A stretch of 11,679 bases of DNA, from NCBI GenBank assembly GCA_023418435.1, contig JAEZZT010000043.1:1-11679 (forward strand). The letters are read 5' to 3'. The translations under genes and the position numbers were made by a program. Source of the DNA: Bacillota bacterium (GTDB lineage: Bacteria; Bacillota; Negativicutes; Veillonellales; Negativicoccaceae). The number at the start of each line of letters is the position of its first letter. Positions within the stretch are counted from its first letter, which is position 1. Below, piece after piece: positions 6,886-11,679 of the stretch. Under the pieces are notes generated by a model. That model was not told the origin of the DNA. It saw only the letters and a program-made list of their open reading frames with translations, and did no database searches.

Positions 6886-7712
6886 AACACGTCTCCCAAT
6901 TCTTCATTGGTAATGATGGTATCCGGCACTTCCACACCTTGTCGGCGCAATAACATGGCCGCTTCAGCGGCTACCGGTACATCCAAACCAATGTCCTTGA
7001 GCCTTTCCACCTGCGAAAAAATTTCTTGAGGACTGCCGTCCATCACCAAGCGGCTGTCCTTCATGACCAATAATCGGTCAGCCGTCACCGCCTCTTCCAT
7101 AAAATGAGTGATATAGACGATCGTCATCCCGTATTGACGATGCAATTCATGAACCGTCCGCAGGACCTCCTCACGTCCACGCGGATCCAACATCGCGGTC
7201 GGCTCATCAAAAACGATACAATCCGGTCGCATCGCCAACACACCGGCAATGGCGACGCGTTGTTTCTGTCCGCCGGAGAGCATATGCGGTGCATGCTTGC
7301 GATAGTCTTCCATGCCGACCGCCTGCAAGGCTTCCTGCACCCGTTGCAGGAGTTCCGGGCGCGGTACGCCCAAATTCTCCGGACCGAAGGCAACATCCTC
7401 TTCCACTACGGCTGCAACAATCTGATTGTCCGGATTCTGAAACACCATGCCCACTCGACTGCGAATCTCCCACAACAACTCCTCGTCGGCAGTATTCATG
7501 CCGTCCACCAGGACCTCTCCCGAAGTCGGCAAGAGCAAGACATTCAGATGCTTGGCCAAGGTCGATTTTCCGCTGCCATTGGTGCCGATAACGGCTACCA
7601 TTTCGCCCCGTGGAATCTGCACACTGACCTCCGAGAGTGCGGCTCGCTCCTGGCCTTCCTCATCCACATAGGAGTGAGACAGGTTGCGTATATCAAACAT
7701 CATTGAATTCAT
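6870..7712 (-). CDS. ecfA1: Energy-coupling factor transporter ATPase EcfA1
   Basis: The first ATPase of the ECF module, 280 residues from the chosen start. Walker A GTNGSGKST (43-51), Q-loop Gln92 in FQNPDNQIV, signature LSGGQKQR (145-152), Walker B CIVFDEPT (165-172) and switch His203 in ITHFMEEA are intact; the FQNPDNQ wording is typical of EcfA1. The open frame reaches an ATG at 7736, but ATG 7712 is preferred: AAAGGA (7724-7719) lies 6 bases upstream, and the predicted transcription start (about 7744) leaves almost no room for the earlier ATG. First gene of the operon. No S subunit is encoded nearby, as expected of a module shared by many S subunits. Confidence 0.95.
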   Translation of the reverse strand: MNSMMFDIRNLSHSYVDEEGQERAALSEVSVQIPRGEMVAVIGTNGSGKSTLAKHLNVLLLPTSGEVLVDGMNTADEELLWEIRSRVGMVFQNPDNQIVAAVVEEDVAFGPENLGVPRPELLQRVQEALQAVGMEDYRKHAPHMLSGGQKQRVAIAGVLAMRPDCIVFDEPTAMLDPRGREEVLRTVHELHRQYGMTIVYITHFMEEAVTADRLLVMKDSRLVMDGSPQEIFSQVERLKDIGLDVPVAAEAAMLLRRQGVEVPDTIITNEELGDVLCQYV

Positions 7713-7750
7713 TTTCCATCCTTTCAATGACCTCATGCTAATTTTCCCTT

Positions 7751-7777
7751 ATTGTACCATATTCCGAGAAATGTCGA
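7751..7777 (-). promoter_or_regulatory. Promoter of the ecfA1-ecfA2-ecfT-truA operon
   Basis: On the minus strand TGGTACAAT (7759-7751) is an extended -10 with one mismatch to the consensus hexamer, and TCGACA (7777-7772) is a -35 candidate at a short 15-base spacing. The start point is near 7744, about 32 bases before the preferred ecfA1 start. Confidence 0.55.
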
Positions 7778-7790
7778 CACTCCAAGAGTC

Positions 7791-7833
7791 TCAAAATTAA
7801 CAAAGGAAAGGAACTGAAATCAGTCCCTTTCCT
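7791..7833 (-). terminator. Intrinsic terminator of the two-component operon
   Basis: On the minus strand AGGAAAGGGACTG (7833-7821) pairs over 13 bases, with one G/T wobble, with CAGTTCCTTTCCT (7816-7804). The loop is ATTT, and a T-rich tail TTGTTAATTTTG follows. The stem takes in two bases of the TAG stop of the sensor kinase gene. Confidence 0.85.
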
Positions 7834-9268
7834 AACTTTTCTCCAAGAGCGGAAAATACAGCGTAAATTGAGTTCCTACACCAACCTCCGAACTCACTTC
7901 CACTTCCGCATGATGCAACTCGATAATATCCTTGGCTATAGCCAATCCCAAGCCGGTTCCTCCCGTACCTCTCGTACGCGAGGAATCCACGCGATAAAAC
8001 CGAGTGAATATATTCGGAATATCCTTGGCTGCAATGCCGATCCCTTCATCTGCAATGATAATTTGCAAACGTTCACCGACCACTCGCGAACTCAGCGTAA
8101 TTTTCTTGCCTTCCGGAGTATACTTCTGCGCATTTTCCAAAAAGATACGCAAGAGTTGCTTGAACATGGCTTCGTCCGCCAAAATAATCGACGGATCATT
8201 CGCCGCCAGCACCAATTGATGATTGTGCCGGTTGGCTACCGTCATGCCTCGCCAAATCGAGTCGACCAATTCCGATGTCTCGGCCGGCCGCAAGTCGATC
8301 TTCAGCTCCCCGGCAGAAGCGCGCGCAATGAACAGCAAGTGCTCAATCAGTTGCCGCATGTACTCCGTCTCCGCTTGAATCGCCTGCAAGCTTTCCTGCA
8401 AGGTCGTTTCATCCGATGAGCCCCAACGAATCAGCAAATCCGTGTAGCCATGGATGACCGTGATCGGGGTTCTCAGCTCATGCGATGCGTCACTGACGAA
8501 TTGCTTCTGCTGCGCAATCCCCTGCTCGATGCGATCCAAGGTGCGGTTGATCGTGTCCGCCAATTCATATTGCTCATCTCGCGTCTTCGGCAAGTCGATG
8601 CGACGTCCCATCTCATTGACTTCGATCCGCTTCAATGTTTGTTTCATTTCGGTCAGCGGCGACAACACGCGATTGGTAAACCACAGACCGATCAAGATGG
8701 AAAGCACGGTTCCCGCAATGATCATGACCACGATCTGGCTGATCAACAGTCCCAAGAAATACCCTTCTCGCGAAGAATCTCTCGTGAATTGCAAGTAATA
8801 TACTTCCCCTTGCGGAGAAATCCAACGATCGTAGTAGCGATATGAAGTTCCCCTTTTGGTTTCTTCCGATTCCACACTGACCGTCAGACGCGAATCCCCC
8901 GACCAACGAGCCATGATCTCCGCCGATAGATTCGGCACCGGCTCATATTGAGGAATATTGTCCAGGATTGGCTTACCCAAACGATTGTAAACTACGACAT
9001 GCACAAAGGGTAAAATATTCTGCCCATGGAAAATGCTGTCATCCATTTTTCCGGCATGTTCCAAGTAAAAAATCGTATTCTGCGCACTGGCACGGATATC
9101 CCATTGCACTTCGCGCATCAAAATGTAATAGGCACTGCCGAATGCCAATGTAGTGGTCGTCACCAAAACCGCCAACATGATCCCCGTGAATAGAAACGTG
9201 AGTTTGAATGTCAGCGATTGGGATTTTTGCTTCAGTTTTCGAAAATACGAACTAATCGCGTGCCACAT
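7832..9268 (-). CDS. Membrane sensor histidine kinase, ArlS-like
   Basis: A 478-residue inner-membrane histidine kinase that would phosphorylate the response regulator encoded just upstream. Order of parts: short cytoplasmic start, membrane segment 1 at about 22-50, an external sensor region of about 115 residues (52-168), membrane segment 2 at about 171-196, HAMP linker 197-250, HisKA with the phospho-accepting His263 in FVSDASHELRTPITVIHGY, and an HATPase domain with N-box Asn379 (LENAQKYT), G1 DEGIGI (407-412), F-box FTRFYRVD (421-428) and G2 GTGGTGLGLA (434-443). All catalytic boxes are complete. The ATG overlaps the response regulator end by 17 bases, with a GAGG about 10 bases upstream. 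The architecture resembles ArlS of Staphylococcus; the stimulus is not readable from the sequence. Confidence 0.93.
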   Translation of the reverse strand: MWHAISSYFRKLKQKSQSLTFKLTFLFTGIMLAVLVTTTTLAFGSAYYILMREVQWDIRASAQNTIFYLEHAGKMDDSIFHGQNILPFVHVVVYNRLGKPILDNIPQYEPVPNLSAEIMARWSGDSRLTVSVESEETKRGTSYRYYDRWISPQGEVYYLQFTRDSSREGYFLGLLISQIVVMIIAGTVLSILIGLWFTNRVLSPLTEMKQTLKRIEVNEMGRRIDLPKTRDEQYELADTINRTLDRIEQGIAQQKQFVSDASHELRTPITVIHGYTDLLIRWGSSDETTLQESLQAIQAETEYMRQLIEHLLFIARASAGELKIDLRPAETSELVDSIWRGMTVANRHNHQLVLAANDPSIILADEAMFKQLLRIFLENAQKYTPEGKKITLSSRVVGERLQIIIADEGIGIAAKDIPNIFTRFYRVDSSRTRGTGGTGLGLAIAKDIIELHHAEVEVSSEVGVGTQFTLYFPLLEKS

Positions 9269-9932
9269 AGCCGATGCCTCGGACCGTGTGGATATACTTC
9301 TTGCCGACTACTTCATCGACTTTACTGCGCAAGTAGCGAATGTACACATCAACGATATTGGTATCGCCTACATAATCATATCCCCAGACATCTTCGAGAA
9401 TGCGATCGCGTCCCAACACGATATTCTTGTTTTGTGCCAAGTAAGTCAACAATTCAAATTCTTTCTTCGTCAAATTAATAATGGTAGTGCCTACTTGCAC
9501 TTCATGACGTTCCGGGAAGATGTACAAGTCTTTGATATGGTACGAAGATTCATTTAACTTATCTCCGCCGACTTTTTTACGCAACAACGCGCGGATTCTC
9601 GCAAACAATTCCTTGCTCGAGAAAGGTTTGGTCAGATAATCATCTGCACCCAAATCCAAGCCTTTGACCTTGGAGTCCACATCATCTTTGGCGGACAATA
9701 CCAAGATAGGAATATTGCTCATTTCACGAACGCGCTTACAAATGCTGAATCCGTCTTCTTCCGGCAACATAATGTCCAAAAGAATCAAATCAAAATGTCC
9801 CTGGCCGATATGGTCAATTACCGATCCGCCGGTAAAGTCGATAATACATTCATAACCTTCATGTTCCAATTCCAATTGCAAAAATCGAGCGATTTTTTTC
9901 TCGTCTTCTACAATTAATATTCTGCCTTTCAT
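9252..9932 (-). CDS. OmpR/PhoB-family response regulator, ArlR-like
   Basis: A 226-residue DNA-binding response regulator. The receiver domain (1-120) has the acidic pair E9-D10, the phosphorylated Asp53 in LLDIMLPEEDG, Ser80 in VLSAKDD and Lys102 in TKPF. The C-terminal winged helix (about 128-226) has KKEFELLTYLAQNKN, the recognition helix region TNIVDVYIRYLRSKVD (191-206) and the closing HTVRGIGYV. The wording is close to ArlR as remembered from Staphylococcus, but orthology is not established. The ATG has a GGAGGG 7-8 bases upstream and a good promoter. It is the first gene of the operon, with the kinase overlapping its end. Confidence 0.95.
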   Translation of the reverse strand: MKGRILIVEDEKKIARFLQLELEHEGYECIIDFTGGSVIDHIGQGHFDLILLDIMLPEEDGFSICKRVREMSNIPILVLSAKDDVDSKVKGLDLGADDYLTKPFSSKELFARIRALLRKKVGGDKLNESSYHIKDLYIFPERHEVQVGTTIINLTKKEFELLTYLAQNKNIVLGRDRILEDVWGYDYVGDTNIVDVYIRYLRSKVDEVVGKKYIHTVRGIGYVARD

Positions 9933-9980
9933 AAATATCCCTCCAATTCTTTACTTCATTCTCAAGGATTGTATACTCTT

Positions 9981-10009
9981 ACTATACCGAAAAAATGACA
10001 TGCTTTCAA
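9981..10009 (-). promoter_or_regulatory. Sigma-A promoter of the two-component operon
   Basis: On the minus strand TTGAAA (10009-10004), an ideal 17-base spacer, and TATAGT (9986-9981), each one mismatch from consensus. The start point is near 9974, for a leader of about 42 bases. Confidence 0.7.
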
Positions 10010-10379
10010 CTCTTTTTCGAGGTCTACGTTTGTTTATTAGAAAATTTCACACTCATTCTATATTTTGTCCTCTACGCACCCAAACTCATCCTCACAACTC
10101 CCCATTTTATAAAAGCTTGCAGCACAAGGGAAAAAGAGTCTTCATTTCTCATAAAAGACTTTTGATGGGATTTTTTTGTTCATGAAAATAATTCTATTTT
10201 TTCATTTTCGACAATAAGTATATTTTGCTTGTTTCTTCTTTTGCAAGTGTTGCGTAACTTTCCAATCTTTCTCTATCCCTCTATATCGAGCATCTCCGCT
10301 TCGCATAAGATGATCCGGTTCTTTCTGTAAATTCTCCAAATGCGAAGATAAATTTTTCGGCGGTGTAAAATTCTCCCCG
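10010..10379. other. AT-rich gap with no convincing gene
   Basis: This stretch between the two-component promoter and the inverted repeat at 10380 is visibly richer in A and T than the flanking genes. It holds a weak hairpin at 10134-10163, an 8-base inverted repeat CTTCGCAT/ATGCGAAG at 10299-10347, and a minus-strand open stretch ending at 10202 (listed separately). A plus-strand reading frame at 10000-10185 has no ribosome binding site and runs over the promoter; it is taken as spurious. No tRNA, known riboswitch or repeat family was recognised. Confidence 0.6.
10131..10163 (-). terminator. Weak terminator-like hairpin
   Basis: On the minus strand AGTCTT (10160-10155) pairs with AAGACT (10142-10137) around a 12-base loop, followed by CTTTTT. 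It lies about 40 bases after the end of the minus-strand open stretch at 10202, where a terminator would be expected if that stretch were transcribed. The stem is short, so this is tentative. Confidence 0.3.
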
Positions 10380-10399
10380 ATATATTTATGTATATAATA
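10202..10399 (-). pseudogene. Possible small or decayed coding stretch on the minus strand
   Basis: One minus-strand frame stays open for about 65 codons and ends at a TGA (10204-10202). Its last part reads like an ordinary hydrophilic protein (for example LENLQKEPDHLMRSGDARY, then GIEKDWKVTQHLQKKKQAKY). There is no ATG, GTG or TTG with a ribosome binding site; the only ATG (10306) would give 34 residues with a poor site, and a TTG at 10339 would give 45. The sequence upstream is the AT-rich inverted repeat. It may be the tail of a lost gene or a chance opening, because the other two frames on this strand are also open for about 100 bases here. I recognise no family. Confidence 0.2.
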
Positions 10400-10422
10400 A
10401 TATTATGATTACATGAATATAT
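10380..10422. repeat. AT-rich inverted repeat next to a promoter
   Basis: ATATATTTATGTA (10380-10392) and TACATGAATATAT (10410-10422) pair over 13 bases, with one T/G pair, around a 17-base spacer that itself contains the palindrome ATAATATTAT. It ends exactly where the -35 of the promoter at 10423 begins. It may be an operator, a cruciform-prone site, or simply low-complexity AT sequence. Confidence 0.5.
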
Positions 10423-10451
10423 TTGCATTTTCAAAACAGCTATGCTACAAT
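10423..10451 (+). promoter_or_regulatory. Promoter of a very short transcript
   Basis: TTGCAT (10423-10428), a 17-base spacer and the extended -10 TGCTACAAT (10443-10451). The start point is near 10458, only about 20 bases before the terminator stem at 10477. Confidence 0.45.
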
Positions 10452-10476
10452 ACTTGTGGGTAGAAGGTAAGTGGAG

Positions 10477-10504
10477 AAAAAAGAGCATCGCGATGCTCTT
10501 TTTT
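10477..10504. terminator. Perfect palindromic intrinsic terminator upstream of thyA
   Basis: AAAAAAGAGCATCG followed directly by its exact reverse complement CGATGCTCTTTTTT, so a stem of 12 pairs with a CGCG loop ending in six T. It is symmetrical and works in both directions. It separates thyA from whatever is transcribed at 10423-10458. Confidence 0.85.
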
Positions 10505-10681
10505 CATTTGTTCAATATTATTCATCGTCTCGTTTTCCTTACTTTACAACGCCCTTACCAATCGGTGGGTGGATTTTTTTACCGACTTTCCGCTTTCGAG
10601 ATTGCACCTTTTTCTCTATCATTTCTCTACTTTCCGCGACAAATCTTCGTTACCGTTGCAAGTCATTCTCTTGCCCATTCG
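10505..10681. other. Spacer before the thyA promoter
   Basis: T/C-rich on the plus strand. The frame of thyA is open all the way back to 10442, but the stretch holds the terminator and the thyA promoter and lacks a ribosome binding site, so it is not coding. Only a weak TCGGT/ACCGA pairing (10562-10585) was noticed. Confidence 0.5.
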
Positions 10682-10690
10682 TGGTATAAT
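10682..10690 (+). promoter_or_regulatory. Extended -10 promoter of thyA-folA
   Basis: TGGTATAAT is a perfect extended -10; no good -35 is seen at 16-18 bases upstream. The start point is near 10697, giving a leader of about 18 bases with the AAGGAG of thyA (10703-10708). Confidence 0.6.
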
Positions 10691-10714
10691 GAGGAAAAAA
10701 GTAAGGAGCCGAAA

Positions 10715-11506
10715 ATGAGTTCTGCAGATAAACAATACTTGGATATTATCGAAAAAATCCTCACGGCCGGTACCCATGGCAACAATCGTACCGGTATGCC
10801 GGCACGCAAATTGCCGCATCAGATGATGCAATTTGATTTGAGCAAAGAGTTTCCTATCTTGACGACAAAATTTGTGGCGTTTAAAACCGCCGTCAAGGAG
10901 TTGCTTTGGATCTGGCAAATGCAATCCAACGATGTGCGTGAATTGCAAGCCATGAATTGCCATGTTTGGGACGAATGGATGATGGAAGATGGGACCATCG
11001 GCAAGGCCTACGGCTACCAACTGCGCAAGTACAAGCAAGTCGACACGCTCTTGGAAACCTTGGTAAAAGATCCCGAAAGTCGCCGTATGATCGTTTCCAT
11101 GTGGAATGTAGAGGACTTGCCGGAGATGAGTTTGCAGCCCTGTGCCTTCATGACTTTGTGGGATGTCAGTGACGGGCGCTTGAACTGCATGCTCGTGCAA
11201 CGTTCCGGAGATATGGGCTTGGGTGTGCCGTTCAATATGACTCAATACGCCGTCCTCGTCCACCTGTTGGCGCACCATGCCAACCTCCAACCGGGACTGT
11301 TTACGCATGTCATCAACAACGCGCATATCTACGACAACCACGTCGAGGCGTTGCAAACCCAATTGGCTCGTCGCCATGAAGCGGTCGCCGCACCGGCACT
11401 CCTGTTGGATGAAAGCATCCACAACTTTTATGACTTCCGTCCGGAACACATTCAGCTGGATAATTATCAACATTTGGGCAAACTGCCGATGGAGGTGAGT
11501 GTCTGA
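10715..11506 (+). CDS. thyA: Thymidylate synthase ThyA
   Basis: ThyA methylates dUMP to dTMP using methylene-tetrahydrofolate and releases dihydrofolate. The 263 residues hold the phosphate loop arginine in NNRTGMP (R25), the SRRM pair R123-R124, the nucleophile Cys143 in [23 protein letters not shown] (162-174) with the dUMP-binding Asn174, and AHIYDNH (203-209). E. coli-type enzymes have QRSCDVFLGLPFN and GDTHLYSNH at these places, so this is a divergent branch with catalytic residues kept. The C-terminus is PMEVSV instead of APVAI. The ATG at 10715 is chosen because AAGGAG lies 6 bases before it; the longer open frame back to 10442 is discarded. The stop overlaps the folA start by one base (TGATG). 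Confidence 0.95.
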   Translation: MSSADKQYLDIIEKILTAGTHGNNRTGMPARKLPHQMMQFDLSKEFPILTTKFVAFKTAVKELLWIWQMQSNDVRELQAMNCHVWDEWMMEDGTIGKAYGYQLRKYKQVDTLLETLVKDPESRRMIVSMWNVEDLPEMSLQPCAFMTLWDVSDGRLNCMLVQRSGDMGLGVPFNMTQYAVLVHLLAHHANLQPGLFTHVINNAHIYDNHVEALQTQLARRHEAVAAPALLLDESIHNFYDFRPEHIQLDNYQHLGKLPMEVSV

Positions 11507-11679
11507 TGTTGCATCTCATTGTCGCCGTAGGTGAAAATGGTGCGATCGGCAAAGACAATCGCTTGCTTTGGCATTTACCGGAGGACTTGAAGCATTTCAA
11601 ATCGACCACCATGGGGCACGCCTTGATCATGGGACGTAAAACCTTCGAGAGCCTTCCCGGCATGCTCCCCGGGCGTCCA
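11506..11679 (+). CDS. folA: Dihydrofolate reductase FolA, 5' part, cut by the window edge
   Basis: Only the first 58 codons are present. They read [18 protein letters not shown], then [13 protein letters not shown] and [11 protein letters not shown], which are the substrate loop, the Trp and acidic catalytic region (W22, E26-D27) and the NADPH-binding MGRKTFES of dihydrofolate reductase. It reduces dihydrofolate made by ThyA back to tetrahydrofolate with NADPH. The ATG shares its A with the thyA stop, and a GGAGG (11491-11495) inside thyA lies 10 bases upstream, so the genes are cotranscribed and translationally coupled. Confidence 0.95.
   Translation, partial: MLHLIVAVGENGAIGKDNRLLWHLPEDLKHFKSTTMGHALIMGRKTFESLPGMLPGRP

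Noticed and set aside
10000..10185. Plus-strand reading frame of 61 codons beside the response regulator
   Set aside because: No ribosome binding site, no recognisable protein features, and it begins on the -35 of the two-component promoter.
10288..10294. GAGCATC shared with the terminator stem at 10483-10489
   Set aside because: Seven bases in common over this distance is readily chance, and the contexts differ.
10457..10475. GTGG repeats resembling an MraZ binding site in the short-transcript leader
   Set aside because: Only two imperfect GTGG copies 15 bases apart instead of regular 10-base spacing, and no mraZ or cell-division gene follows.
10273..10488. Minus-strand reading frame of 71 codons from an ATG at 10488
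   Set aside because: Its start lies in the terminator palindrome, it reads through the AT-rich inverted repeat as I/Y/N-rich filler, and has no ribosome binding site.
10442..10714. N-terminal extension of thyA by 91 codons back to an ATG at 10442
   Set aside because: The stretch contains a perfect terminator and the thyA promoter, has no ribosome binding site at its ATG, and normal ThyA length and a strong AAGGAG point to the ATG at 10715.
10505..10714. Tetrahydrofolate riboswitch upstream of thyA-folA
   Set aside because: No stretch resembles the known fold, and the predicted leader of about 18 bases leaves no space for one.

Overview
The window is a stretch of core chromosome from a strictly anaerobic, low-to-mid GC bacterium of the Firmicutes type. 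The pointers are a ferredoxin-linked 2-oxoacid oxidoreductase, a stand-alone EcfA1-EcfA2-EcfT module next to truA, strong AGGAGG-like ribosome binding sites, sigma-A promoters that often carry an extended -10, and classic hairpin/T-tract terminators. A WaaP/Kdo-kinase-like protein hints at an outer-membrane Firmicute (Negativicutes), but this is an inference from one gene and from overall gene character, not a proven placement.

Layout. 1-141: non-coding, with a GC-rich hairpin and a possible ribosome binding site plus start codon of a leftward gene at the very edge. 142-2753 (minus): korA-korB, a two-subunit 2-oxoacid:ferredoxin oxidoreductase, with a promoter and a nested palindrome upstream. 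2954-3589 (minus): a secreted DUF3298-type protein. 3678-4415 (plus): a small kinase-like protein, fired from a promoter that overlaps the divergent promoter of the secreted protein. It converges on truA, and the two share one bidirectional terminator. 4429-7712 (minus): ecfA1-ecfA2-ecfT-truA, a tightly overlapping operon for vitamin/metal uptake plus tRNA modification. 7832-9932 (minus): an ArlRS-like response regulator and sensor kinase operon with its own promoter and terminator. 9933-10714: an AT-rich gene-poor gap of about 780 bases. 10715-11679 (plus): thyA followed by folA, the folate/dTMP pair; folA runs off the right edge.

How the genes work together. ThyA turns methylene-tetrahydrofolate into dihydrofolate and FolA reduces it back, so their overlap is functional coupling. 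The Ecf proteins form the shared energising module for substrate-binding S subunits encoded elsewhere; no S subunit lies here. KorAB couples 2-oxoacid decarboxylation to ferredoxin reduction. The two-component pair and the secreted DUF3298 protein/kinase pair look like envelope or surface functions.

No clear undescribed defence or mobile system is present. The part least explained by known genes is 10010-10504. It holds a long AT-rich inverted repeat abutting a promoter, then a perfect terminator only about 47 bases downstream of the predicted start point (a very short RNA or an idle promoter), and a minus-strand open stretch of about 60 codons without a convincing start.
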